Positions 1-7,640 of a stretch of 64,000 nt of DNA are shown here, in pieces (the first letter of the stretch is position 1; each line of letters opens with the position of its first letter). The notes beneath the pieces are model-generated. The model made no database searches, had not been told where the DNA came from, and worked only from the letters and a program-made list of their open reading frames with translations. Position numbers and translations under genes: made by a program. This DNA is from Candidatus Gastranaerophilales bacterium. Lineage in GTDB: Bacteria > Cyanobacteriota > Vampirovibrionia > Gastranaerophilales > Gastranaerophilaceae. The DNA lies in NCBI GenBank assembly GCA_944325785.1, contig CALVBN010000004.1, positions 92,330-156,329 of the forward strand. The letters are read 5' to 3'.

Positions 1-1343
1 TCTTTTACAAATTTATGAATCGTATCTGAAATCTTTGTCATTTCTTTTTCGCCGAGAGCAGGGAATGTTCCGACCCAGAAGGTGTTATTCATTATAAAAT
101 CCGTGTTCGGAAGCTGTTTATAATCCTCTTCTGTCAAATCCCCGGATGAGATTAAACCGCCGTCGTTTATTCTCAATTTAATATCGTTTTCAACAAAACA
201 GGGCTGTCTTAAGATATTGCCAGCAAACAACTGTCTTGTCCCAACGCCGTTATTTTCAAGAAATTCTACCATCTCCTGTTTTGTAAAAGGTGCGTCCGGC
301 TTGACTGAAATCAAGTAGCCGAACCACGATGGTTTTACTCCTTCTTTAACTTCCGGCAGTATTAAAAAGCTTGTTAAATCCGAAAGCTTTTCGTTAAGCA
401 TATGCGCATTTCTGCTTCTCCGTTCCAGAAATGAATCCAGTTTTTCTATCTGAGAACACCCAAGAGAAGCCTGCCAATCTGTAATCTTTAGGTTATATCC
501 GATATGAGAATAAGTATATTTGTGATCATAGCCGAAAGGAAGATTGCCGAGCTTCTGCGAAAATCTCTTACCGCAAACGCCGTCTTTCCCCGGCGGACAA
601 CAGCAATCCCTGCCCCAATCTCTAAAGGACATAATAATTTTATATAATTCCGCATCATTTGTAACAACAGCCCCGCCTTCGCCCATAGTGAGATGATGAG
701 CGGGATAGAAACTAAATGTTCCGATATGCCCGATGGTTCCGATTTTTTTGCCTTTGTATTCCCCGCCGAGAGCATCACAGCTGTCCTCTATTACCCATAG
801 ATTATATTTTTGCGCAATCTGCATAATTTTATCCAAATCATAGCTGTTGCCGAGAGTATGGGCTAAAAATACAGCTTTGGTCTTAGGGGTAACTGCGTTT
901 TCAATTTTATCAGCGTCAATATTATATGTTCCTATTTCGCAGTCAATAAATACCGGAACAAGCCCGTTTTGAATAATAGGATTTATTGTTGTAGGAAATC
1001 CGGATGCTACAGATATAACCTCATCACCTTTTTTCAGCCTTCTTCCGCCTAATTTATAAGAAGTCAGCGCAGATAAAGCAAGCAGATTAGCGCTTGAACC
1101 GGAATTTGTCGAAAGCGCATATTTTACGCCGAGATATTTTGCAAACCTGCTTTCAAACTCTCTGTTAAATCTTCCTGCCGTAAGCCACATATCCAGAGAG
1201 GCATCAATCATATTCATCAGCTCTTCCTCGCCCAGAAGTTTGCCGGATGGCGGAATATATTCAAATTCTTTTTTATTGCCGTATACTACTTGATAATATT
1301 CTCTTGCAGCTTCTTTTACTTTATTGCGTAATTCTTGTTCCAT
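1..1343 (-). CDS. rfbH: CDP-4-keto-6-deoxyglucose 3-dehydrase (E1), 3' end beyond window
   Basis: Reading leftward from ATG at 1343 the frame stays open to base 1, about 447 codons. This is close to full length for RfbH (about 437 residues), so little is missing. It is a DegT/DnrJ/EryC1-fold PLP/PMP enzyme. The usual Schiff-base lysine is replaced by histidine in the stretch FYPAHHLTMGEGG, which is diagnostic of the PMP/[2Fe-2S] dehydrase. Cysteines in CCCPPGKDGVCG fit the cluster-binding loop. It removes the C3 hydroxyl of CDP-4-keto-6-deoxyglucose on the way to 3,6-dideoxyhexoses of O-antigen. Its start overlaps the end of rfbG by 28 bp, so the genes are probably translationally coupled. 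Confidence 0.93.
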   Translation of the reverse strand, partial: MEQELRNKVKEAAREYYQVVYGNKKEFEYIPPSGKLLGEEELMNMIDASLDMWLTAGRFNREFESRFAKYLGVKYALSTNSGSSANLLALSALTSYKLGGRRLKKGDEVISVASGFPTTINPIIQNGLVPVFIDCEIGTYNIDADKIENAVTPKTKAVFLAHTLGNSYDLDKIMQIAQKYNLWVIEDSCDALGGEYKGKKIGTIGHIGTFSFYPAHHLTMGEGGAVVTNDAELYKIIMSFRDWGRDCCCPPGKDGVCGKRFSQKLGNLPFGYDHKYTYSHIGYNLKITDWQASLGCSQIEKLDSFLERRSRNAHMLNEKLSDLTSFLILPEVKEGVKPSWFGYLISVKPDAPFTKQEMVEFLENNGVGTRQLFAGNILRQPCFVENDIKLRINDGGLISSGDLTEEDYKQLPNTDFIMNNTFWVGTFPALGEKEMTKISDTIHKFVK

Positions 1344-2410
1344 TTTATACTTTCCTCGTATTCTTCAATCTGGCTTATTGTAAAATCAAACATATCTGTA
1401 TCGTTGTTATAAAAATGCCTATACCAATCTACCGTGCGGGCTATTGCGGTATCAGCTTTATATGCAGGCTCCCAGCCTAATATTTTTTTGGCTTTTTCTA
1501 TATTAAGCATCAGCAGTCCTGCTTCGTGAAGCGGGCTGGCTTCGCCGACAACAACACGACCTTTGCCGTAAAATTCCGTCACTCTCTTTGCAACTTCTGC
1601 AACCGTTAATACGCTTTCTTCATTCGGACCAAAATTAAATCCGTCAGCATATTCCTGCCCGTTTTCAAGAAGTTTCTGCCCCAGAAGCAGATAACCGCTC
1701 AAAGGTTCCAAAACATGCTGCCACGGGCGTACGGCAACAGGATTTCTAATCTCTATATCAACTCCCTTATTAATAGCTCTTATGCAGTCAGGAATTAATC
1801 TGTCTTCAGCCCAGTCACCGCCTCCGATAACATTACCGGCTCTTGCGGTTGCCATCGCATAACCGTCTTTTAAGAAAGAACGTCTGTAAGACGAGGACAT
1901 AATTTCCACACATCCTTTGGAAGAAGAATACATATCATAACCGCCCATCGGCTCATCTTCCCTGTATCCTCTGTTTATTTCCCTGTTTTCGTAGCACTTA
2001 TCGGTTGTTACATTCACAAAAGCCTTTACCGAAGCGCATTTTCTTGATGCTTCTAAAACATTTAAACTTCCAATAACATTTGTCTGATATGTTAATACGG
2101 GCTCTCTGTATGAAAGTCTTACCAGAGGCTGGGCAGCAAGATGAAAGACTATATCCGGCTGAAATTCCAGCATTGTTTTTTCAAGTTTTTCAGTATCAAG
2201 AATATCCCCGATAACAGATTTAGATATTTTATTTTTAATATCTAAAATATTAAACATTGCAGGCTCTGTATTAGCTTCCAGAGCATATCCGCAGACTTCC
2301 GCGCCTAATTTTGAAAGCCACAAAGCCAGCCAGCTTCCCTTAAATCCCGTATGACCGGTTAAAAATACTTTTTTGTTTCTATAAATATTATTAAACACAC
2401 ACTGCCTCAT
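1316..2410 (-). CDS. rfbG: CDP-glucose 4,6-dehydratase
   Basis: The 364-residue protein is an extended short-chain dehydrogenase. The Rossmann dinucleotide loop is TGHTGFKG at residues 18-25, the TTDK stretch lies at about 135-138, and the catalytic pair is Y161 and K165 (YxxxK). It converts CDP-glucose to CDP-4-keto-6-deoxyglucose using bound NAD. Length matches the family (about 357-360). It overlaps rfbF upstream by 20 bp and rfbH downstream by 28 bp, the tight packing of a single operon. Confidence 0.95.
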   Translation of the reverse strand: MRQCVFNNIYRNKKVFLTGHTGFKGSWLALWLSKLGAEVCGYALEANTEPAMFNILDIKNKISKSVIGDILDTEKLEKTMLEFQPDIVFHLAAQPLVRLSYREPVLTYQTNVIGSLNVLEASRKCASVKAFVNVTTDKCYENREINRGYREDEPMGGYDMYSSSKGCVEIMSSSYRRSFLKDGYAMATARAGNVIGGGDWAEDRLIPDCIRAINKGVDIEIRNPVAVRPWQHVLEPLSGYLLLGQKLLENGQEYADGFNFGPNEESVLTVAEVAKRVTEFYGKGRVVVGEASPLHEAGLLMLNIEKAKKILGWEPAYKADTAIARTVDWYRHFYNNDTDMFDFTISQIEEYEESIKWNKNYAIK

Positions 2411-3188
2411 TTTTATTCCAAACCGCCCACGGCGCGCTGTCGTTCTGCCACATTTCCGTAAGCTCGTTTTTGTCTTTTAATGTATCCATCGGGCGCCAGA
2501 ATCCATAGTGCTTGTAAGCATTGAGCTGTCCATCGCGCGCGAGATTTTCCAACGGCGCTCTTTCAAAAATCACATCATCGCCTTTTGGAATATAATCAAA
2601 TACTTCCGGTTCGCATACAAAAAACCCGCCGTTAATCCACGATTCCTCGCCCTTTGGTTTTTCCATAAACGAAGTTATCATTCCGCCGTCTTTTATTACC
2701 AGAGCCCCGAAACGACCCTGCAGTTGTACAGCCGTCATTGTAACCAGTTTGCCGGACTGTTTGTGCGATTTTATTAAGTCAGAAATATTAACATCGCTCA
2801 CGCCGTCGCCGTAAGTCAGCAGGAACGGCTCATTCCCGATATAATCCTGCGCCTTCTTAATTCTTCCGCCAGTCATAGTGTCCTGACCGGTATAAAGCAT
2901 CGTTACACGCCACGGCTCTGTCTGTATCCTGTGAATTTCTACGGAATTATTAAGCATGTCAACCGTTATATCCGAATACTGCTGGTAATAATGCACAAAA
3001 TAATCTTTGATAACATGCGATTTATATCCGGTTAAAATAACAAAATCATTAAACCCGTAATATGAATATATTTTCATGATATGCCATAAAATAGGTTTTC
3101 CGCCTATTTCAACCATCGGTTTCGGTATTAATTTTGTTTCCTCGGACAATCTTGTTCCCAGTCCTCCGGATAGTATTACGACTTTCAT
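2391..3188 (-). CDS. rfbF: Glucose-1-phosphate cytidylyltransferase
   Basis: The 265-residue protein has the nucleotidyltransferase signature GGLGTRL (residues 8-14) followed by SEET and IPKPMVEIGGKPI, typical of RfbF. It makes CDP-glucose from CTP and glucose-1-phosphate, the first step of the CDP-dideoxysugar pathway. The ATG at 3188 has a GGAGAG Shine-Dalgarno sequence six bases upstream. Only 11 bp separate it from the recombinase-like gene ahead of it, so the two are probably cotranscribed. Confidence 0.95.
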   Translation of the reverse strand: MKVVILSGGLGTRLSEETKLIPKPMVEIGGKPILWHIMKIYSYYGFNDFVILTGYKSHVIKDYFVHYYQQYSDITVDMLNNSVEIHRIQTEPWRVTMLYTGQDTMTGGRIKKAQDYIGNEPFLLTYGDGVSDVNISDLIKSHKQSGKLVTMTAVQLQGRFGALVIKDGGMITSFMEKPKGEESWINGGFFVCEPEVFDYIPKGDDVIFERAPLENLARDGQLNAYKHYGFWRPMDTLKDKNELTEMWQNDSAPWAVWNKNEAVCV

Positions 3189-3199
3189 TTTTCTCTCCG

Positions 3200-3742
3200 T
3201 TACAAGCTGAATTCCATATTAAATCTGGAATTTATATTTTCTTTCACTCCTATATACTTCATCGTAGCGATTACGGTAGACTGATTGAACAGCCACTGCA
3301 AAAACGACAAATCCTTCGATTTTTGATAATAATGATATCCAAATGTTTTTCTCAAAGACGCAATAGAAATGTTGTTTAATTTAAGCGCATTGCACACTTC
3401 CTTGAACTGTGTATAAACAGCAGTCCTCTCCATTCTTCTGCCTCTTATGGATACAAAAAGCGGTGAACTTATATCAGCATCTTTGGATACAAGTTTTATT
3501 AATTCGCGTATCTCTTTATTCAACGGAATTTTTTTCTTAATTCCGGCATCGCATTGTTTTACAATTATATATTTTTTATTTTTTACATCTTCTATATTTA
3601 AGTTTAAAATCTCATTAATCTTTAAACCGGTATTTATTGCGAGCAGAAAAAATAAAAGGTTGCGGAAATCCTTCTGCTCCTCATAATATCTCTTAATCAA
3701 TTGAATTGTTGTAATGTCTTTAATAGGAAAGTCTTTTGTCAC
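3200..3742 (-). CDS. Short tyrosine-recombinase-like protein, catalytically degenerate
   Basis: The 180-residue protein (GTG start, weak ribosome site) consists only of a tyrosine-recombinase catalytic domain, the size of FimB/FimE. An in-frame stop just upstream excludes an N-terminal core-binding domain. Aligned by eye to the family, the nucleophile Y163 (KYIGV) and second arginine R131 (SLRKTFGYH) are present. The first arginine is K41 (TGLKINE), the HxxR histidine is A128, and the H/W position in FNQS is Q154. It may therefore be a weak enzyme, a partner-dependent one, or a DNA-binding derivative. It lies between a 33-bp inverted-repeat pair and rfbF. Family call is firm; activity is unknown. 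Confidence 0.8.
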   Translation of the reverse strand: MTKDFPIKDITTIQLIKRYYEEQKDFRNLLFFLLAINTGLKINEILNLNIEDVKNKKYIIVKQCDAGIKKKIPLNKEIRELIKLVSKDADISSPLFVSIRGRRMERTAVYTQFKEVCNALKLNNISIASLRKTFGYHYYQKSKDLSFLQWLFNQSTVIATMKYIGVKENINSRFNMEFSL

Positions 3743-3780
3743 ACCGTCCGCCGATTCCGATATTTAAACCCGTTCTTTTT

Positions 3781-3813
3781 AAAATCTTGCACCATTTTGA
3801 TTAAAATGATGCA
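3781..3813 (-). repeat. 33-bp inverted-repeat site, left copy
   Basis: Its reverse complement is identical over all 33 bases to 3965-3997. Each copy is also an imperfect dyad with 11-bp arms of type TGCANCATTTT around a 4-bp centre, the geometry of a tyrosine-recombinase core site. The copy lies 38 bp upstream of the recombinase-like gene's GTG. Confidence 0.95.
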
Positions 3814-3828
3814 TGAATATTTTTCTCA

Positions 3829-3856
3829 ATCATAGCATGTAATACATAATATGCAA
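3829..3856 (-). promoter_or_regulatory. Candidate promoter inside the inverted-repeat-bounded segment
   Basis: On the minus strand a -35-like TTGCAT (3851-3856) and a -10 TATGAT (3829-3834) are spaced by 16 bp and point toward the recombinase-like gene and rfbFGH. The predicted start near 3822 puts the left 33-bp site in the 5' leader. The -10 box is good and the -35 box is weak. Confidence 0.5.
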
Positions 3857-3891
3857 TAGTTTATGTAAAAAATGTTAAAAATAGGATAACC

Positions 3892-3936
3892 GGCTATTTT
3901 ATAAAAATAAAAATAACCGGTTTTTGAAAATAGCCA
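3892..3936. terminator. Hairpin between the 33-bp sites
   Basis: GGCTATTTT (from 3892) pairs with AAAATAGCC (to about 3936), with two AACCGG palindromes between them. It may end transcription leaving the asparaginase gene or be a protein site within the segment. Function is unproven. Confidence 0.35.
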
Positions 3937-3964
3937 TGCCCATTGATTTATACCATTTACCCCT

Positions 3965-3997
3965 TGCATCATTTTAATCAAAATGGTGCAAGATTTT
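3965..3997 (+). repeat. 33-bp inverted-repeat site, right copy
   Basis: Identical to the reverse complement of 3781-3813, with identity ending exactly at both edges. The 151-bp interval 3814-3964 would be the invertible segment if these are recombination sites. Confidence 0.95.
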
Positions 3998-4023
3998 TTT
4001 ATGGGGTAAATTTTAATAATATA

Positions 4024-4917
4024 TTATATTATTGTAACTTGTATTTCGCCGACTATCTGTCCGTGTATGGTTTTAATTTTATTATCCAATTCTACCCTGC
4101 CCCAGCCAAGGCGGTTGATTAATTCAAAAACAGCATATCTGCGCGCTTCCATAGAACAGTCATTAATTTTTACTGCAAACCCGTCTTTTTCTTTTATATT
4201 AAATACGATGCACAACCCGCCGGCTCCGACTTTTGCAATAATATTTTCGGTTTTTTCTATAATTTCCGTATCTGTCCTGTTTTCTCCGCCGTATATGTAT
4301 GGATTATGCAGGATTGAGTTTATAATTTCCGGATAATTAAGGAGGTTTTTATAGCCCTTCAGCATATTATATAAAGGCATGCTCATAATAGGAACACCGC
4401 ACCCGTCAGTTGTCACGGGATAAGCTTTTTCAAGCCCGCACATTTCGGTTATCTTTTTCTTTATCGCAATTTGAAGCGGATGTTCCGGTTTGTAATATGT
4501 TTCCATGTCCCAGCCCTGCGTCTTGCAGATTACTAAAAAGCCTATATGTTTGCCGGAACAATTGTTATGAATGGCTGACGGCATTTCGTTATTCAAAAGC
4601 ATTTTGTCCTGCATGCTCCGCGCAAGAGGAGCATGTACACCGCATTTTAGCAAATTTTCATCTATATCGAATTTCTTGAGAATTTTCCGCGCTGTCTTAA
4701 TATGGCACTCTTCGCCGGCATGAGATCCGCAGACAAGCGCAAGTTCGTCTTCTTCCAGATGAATATTATAATCAATCAAAAGAGATGCCTGCAGAGGTTT
4801 TGCGCAGGAGCGAAGATAGAAAGGCGGAGTTTCATACGGTTTAGAATACTGCACAAACAGCCCTTCATGCACTTCTTCAGCCAGTCCGTCCCTTATGTAT
4901 TCAACCCGCAGGTTCAA
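4024..4917 (-). CDS. L-asparaginase, Rhizobium etli AsnA type
   Basis: The 297-residue protein (TTG start, GAGGA upstream) belongs to the asparaginase family of R. etli type, which is unrelated to EcAI/EcAII. Catalytic motifs are visible: SCAK (S37, K40), SHAGE (S65), NNCSGKH (C120, K123) and DGCG. These match the tandem Ser-Lys pairs and zinc-site cysteines and lysine of that family. It hydrolyses asparagine to aspartate and ammonia. No secretion signal is present, so it should be cytoplasmic. It follows the gene at 4921 after 3 bp and is likely cotranscribed. Confidence 0.88.
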   Translation of the reverse strand: MNLRVEYIRDGLAEEVHEGLFVQYSKPYETPPFYLRSCAKPLQASLLIDYNIHLEEDELALVCGSHAGEECHIKTARKILKKFDIDENLLKCGVHAPLARSMQDKMLLNNEMPSAIHNNCSGKHIGFLVICKTQGWDMETYYKPEHPLQIAIKKKITEMCGLEKAYPVTTDGCGVPIMSMPLYNMLKGYKNLLNYPEIINSILHNPYIYGGENRTDTEIIEKTENIIAKVGAGGLCIVFNIKEKDGFAVKINDCSMEARRYAVFELINRLGWGRVELDNKIKTIHGQIVGEIQVTII

Positions 4918-4920
4918 AAT

Positions 4921-5676
4921 CTACTGTTCCTCTTCTTTATGGTCTTTGATAAACGTAAGAAGAGCGTCCATTTTTTGTCTTAAGATTTCATTTTCTTCTT
5001 TCAAACGTGTATTTTCAACGCGGATATCATAACTTTCTTTTTCCAGAGCAAGTGTGGGAATATCATCCGGATTAAGAGAAAATCTCTTTCCGGCTTCTTC
5101 TTTCATAAAGATAATACTTTTTACGTCTTTTTCGCGGACAAAGCCCATCTGAACCATGAGTTCCGCAATAAATACGTGTTTGCCGGATTCATTCATTTCC
5201 TGCTGTTTATTCAATACTTCGTCCAGCTGTTCAATCGTCATTTTGCCCGCGCGGATAAAATATTCGCCTGTACGGTATTTTCCGGCAATAAATCCTGCAA
5301 TAGCGCTAATCAGATTAGGAACTTCGTTTGAGAAAAAGCCGGAAGTTTTGCAGAAAGTAAAAGCTTTAGCAACTTCTTCCAGAGTAAAATTATTTTCTAT
5401 AGCAATTTCAATCAGCGACATACCTTTTGAACATGAATTCAAGAAAGAATATATGCTTTCATCAAATTTTGACTCTTTTGTTAAAAGCTCATTCTGCCCC
5501 AAATCAGACAGGACAGGTTTATAAATGTGGAAAAGTTCGCCTTCCTGTACATCAAGGAATTCATTACTTAAATAATTAGTCAAATCATTAGAAAGATTTA
5601 AGAATATAGTCTGCTTAATCCATAATGGGAATGAAAGCATTTTTTCCATAAAGTCTATAAATAAGCTCTTACTCAT
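4921..5676 (-). CDS. Unknown protein with T2SSE_N/MshEN-like segment and C-terminal coiled coil
   Basis: The 251-residue protein has no assigned function. Residues about 135-185 (GEYFIRAGKMTIEQLDEVL, then IAELMVQMGFV) resemble the helical N-terminal domain of GspE/PilB-type ATPases, which can bind c-di-GMP. No ATPase domain follows. The last 40 residues are a charged coiled coil. It starts with ATG after GAAGGG and is divergent from the flagellar flaG operon. A c-di-GMP or motility link is only an inference from the domain and its neighbours. Confidence 0.65.
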   Translation of the reverse strand: MSKSLFIDFMEKMLSFPLWIKQTIFLNLSNDLTNYLSNEFLDVQEGELFHIYKPVLSDLGQNELLTKESKFDESIYSFLNSCSKGMSLIEIAIENNFTLEEVAKAFTFCKTSGFFSNEVPNLISAIAGFIAGKYRTGEYFIRAGKMTIEQLDEVLNKQQEMNESGKHVFIAELMVQMGFVREKDVKSIIFMKEEAGKRFSLNPDDIPTLALEKESYDIRVENTRLKEENEILRQKMDALLTFIKDHKEEEQ

Positions 5677-5765
5677 GAATATACCCTTCTTTTATATGAT
5701 GTCTTTAGTACAATTATATCATAATATAATAAAAGTGTTAACATTTGTAAAGGAAGCTTCATAAA

Positions 5766-6233
5766 ATGGGCATGGATGGTTTATCATTTGCGAATACCGG
5801 TGCCGTTAAGGAATCAACCTCTGCAGAATACGCCAGCAAGACAGAGCAGGCAATACAGGCTGACTCTGCGAATTTTTCACGCCAGGTGCAGGGGCTTGGA
5901 GCAAATCAGCGGGTACGGGCAAAGGAAGATGATGAAGGTTCAAGCAGAAGAAAACCGCCTGATGAAAAAAAGCAGAATGATGAAACCTTTCAAGACGGAC
6001 TTGTAGAGGACGCTCCGCTGGAATCTGCCGAAGAAGAAGATTCTACTGCCGAAGAAGACATTGAAAATCCCAGCAAAGATTTTTATGTTAAATTAAATGT
6101 AAAAGATGATATAATAGAATTATATGACAGTGCAACCGACAGGTTGATAGAAACAATTTCCGGAAACGAACTTGGGGAATTAGTTCAAAAATTAAATATG
6201 GCATCCGGAATATTTATAAATAAGAAGGTATAG
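5766..6233 (+). CDS. flaG: FlaG family flagellar protein
   Basis: The 155-residue protein has a disordered, acidic first half and a C-terminal FlaG domain (about 105-155: FYVKLNVKDDIIELYDS, then ending near NMASGIFI). FlaG proteins influence filament length and usually sit beside fliD/fliS. Here it heads a three-gene run and is followed five bases later by fliS. The ATG is preceded by AAAGGAAG. The N-terminal half is longer than in typical FlaG. Confidence 0.82.
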   Translation: MGMDGLSFANTGAVKESTSAEYASKTEQAIQADSANFSRQVQGLGANQRVRAKEDDEGSSRRKPPDEKKQNDETFQDGLVEDAPLESAEEEDSTAEEDIENPSKDFYVKLNVKDDIIELYDSATDRLIETISGNELGELVQKLNMASGIFINKKV

Positions 6234-6238
6234 ATTAA

Positions 6239-6721
6239 ATGCCGCCAGTGAATCCATACAGCAAGTACATAAAACAATATCAAGCAAACAATGTTAATAC
6301 CGCGACGCCTGAAAAGCTTATGATAATGCTTTTTGACGGAGCATTGCAATTCTTGCAGAAAGCCAAAAACGCAATAGCCGAAAATAATCTGCAGGAACGC
6401 TCGCAAAATATCGACGGCGCAAGAAAAATACTCAGAGAACTGATGCGTACGATAGATTTGGAGCATGGCAATGATGTTTCTAAAAAGCTTTTCAAACTGT
6501 ATAACAGAATGGCTATGAATCTGATTAAAGCGAATGTACAACGGAATGTAGAAAAAATAGATGAAGTAATTACGGATTTAACAAATATACGCTGGGGATT
6601 TCAAAAAGCAATTGAAATCCAAAATGGTGTAATTACTGTTGAAGAAGCCATGAAAGAACAAGGACAGGCAGGAGCAATTGAGCATCCGGCTTTAAAGGAG
6701 GACAGCGGTAATGCAGGATGA
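6239..6721 (+). CDS. fliS: Flagellin export chaperone FliS
   Basis: The 160-residue protein begins NPYSKYIKQYQ and continues ATPEKLMIMLFDGAL, the classic FliS signature. FliS binds the flagellin C-terminus and prevents premature polymerisation before export. The C-terminal 25 residues extend beyond the usual length. It overlaps the following gene by 11 bp. Confidence 0.95.
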   Translation: MPPVNPYSKYIKQYQANNVNTATPEKLMIMLFDGALQFLQKAKNAIAENNLQERSQNIDGARKILRELMRTIDLEHGNDVSKKLFKLYNRMAMNLIKANVQRNVEKIDEVITDLTNIRWGFQKAIEIQNGVITVEEAMKEQGQAGAIEHPALKEDSGNAG

Positions 6722-7091
6722 AAAACAATATGAACAGCTCATGCTCCAGTATTCTCAGCTTTTAAACGGTTCTGAGGATATTTCGCGCATGATTGATAAC
6801 GAAGATTATGACAGTGCTATAACCATGATTAAGAATAGAGGACAGCTCTTCCTAAGCTGCAAGTGCATGCGTAAATATCTCGAACTGACGCCCGTTCAGC
6901 AGAAAGAACTTGACGACATGCTCGATAAGCTTAGAGAGGCTGAACTTGCGAATATTAAAAAGCTTGAAAAAAGCATGGAAAATGTTCAGCTGGAGCTAAA
7001 ACGCTCTCAAAAATCTCAAAAATTACAGCAGGCTTATGAAATTAATCCAGATTTAAAAGGAAGCATTGTAAATATTCAAGACAGCATATAA
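6711..7091 (+). CDS. FliT-like flagellar chaperone, probable
   Basis: The 126-residue all-helical protein overlaps fliS. Its size, helix pattern and position directly after fliS fit FliT, the chaperone of the filament cap FliD. Sequence similarity is too weak to assign by eye, and the C-terminal 40 residues form a long basic coiled coil. The ATG lies within fliS behind AGGAGG, so the two are coupled. Confidence 0.6.
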   Translation: MQDEKQYEQLMLQYSQLLNGSEDISRMIDNEDYDSAITMIKNRGQLFLSCKCMRKYLELTPVQQKELDDMLDKLREAELANIKKLEKSMENVQLELKRSQKSQKLQQAYEINPDLKGSIVNIQDSI

Positions 7092-7113
7092 CCCTTGCAA
7101 TAACAGGGTTTTA
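7090..7113 (+). terminator. Short hairpin after the flaG-fliS operon
   Basis: AACCCT pairs with AGGGTT and is followed by TTTT, directly at the end of the last gene. It is a short, weak terminator. Confidence 0.5.
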
Positions 7114-7171
7114 GCTATGATGGGAAACTGTGTTTTTACATCATATTTTGTGCTTCCAGCTTGTAATGCAG

Positions 7172-7213
7172 AAAAAGCAAGTATTTTAAAGAAAAAAGTA
7201 CTTGCTTTTTTAA
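7172..7213 (+). terminator. Strong hairpin upstream of HU
   Basis: A perfect 12-bp stem (AAAAAGCAAGTA at 7172-7183 with TACTTGCTTTTT at 7199-7210) ends in a T tract. It separates the flagellar operon from HU. Its 3' arm overlaps the -35 region of the HU promoter. Confidence 0.75.
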
Positions 7214-7229
7214 ATGGAGTCTGTATAAT
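7202..7229 (+). promoter_or_regulatory. HU promoter
   Basis: TTGCTT (7202-7207), a 16-bp spacer and a consensus TATAAT (7224-7229) lie just upstream of the HU ribosome site GAAAGGAG (7247-7254). The -35 box is built from the terminator's descending arm. Confidence 0.7.
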
Positions 7230-7261
7230 GGAATTTGTAAATAGAAGAAAGGAGTTTTATA

Positions 7262-7540
7262 ATGAACAAAGAAGAATTAGTACAAGAAATCGCAAAGAAA
7301 TCAAAAGTTACTCAAAAAGAAGCTAACGAAGTATTATCAGCTTTAATTGACACTGTACAAAAAACAGTTTCTAAAGGTAAAAAAGTAACTTTAGTAGGTT
7401 TCGGTACATTCGAACCACGCAAGAGAGCAGCTAGAAACGGCAGAAACCCACAAACTGGTAAGGAAATCAAAATCCCTGCTAAGACAGTTCCTGTATTCTC
7501 AGCTGGTAAGAAATTCAAAGAAGTTGTTAACGGCAAATAG
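7262..7540 (+). CDS. hup: HU-family DNA-binding protein
   Basis: The 92-residue protein is a typical HU/IHF-fold nucleoid protein. It begins MNKEELVQEIAKKS and has the DNA-arm signature GFGTFEPRKRAARNGRNP with the intercalating proline region. It bends and compacts DNA as a dimer. A strong Shine-Dalgarno sequence, a consensus promoter and its own terminator indicate a highly expressed single-gene unit. Confidence 0.97.
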   Translation: MNKEELVQEIAKKSKVTQKEANEVLSALIDTVQKTVSKGKKVTLVGFGTFEPRKRAARNGRNPQTGKEIKIPAKTVPVFSAGKKFKEVVNGK

Positions 7541-7562
7541 TTAATAATTTAAGTTTTGAATA

Positions 7563-7596
7563 AAGGGCGCAAGATAAATCTTGCGCCCTTATTTTA
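7563..7596 (+). terminator. HU terminator
   Basis: AAGGGCGCAAGA (7563-7574) pairs perfectly with TCTTGCGCCCTT (7579-7590) around a 4-nt loop, followed by ATTTTAT. It is a canonical intrinsic terminator. Confidence 0.9.
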
Positions 7597-7640
7597 TATC
7601 TGTTATTATTAATTTATTAACCGGACAGGGGAAAAGATTA

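Noticed and set aside
7581..7640. Earlier TTG start for the GntR-type regulator
   Set aside because: It lies in the 3' arm of the HU terminator. The ATG at 7641 has its own ribosome site and begins the conserved region.
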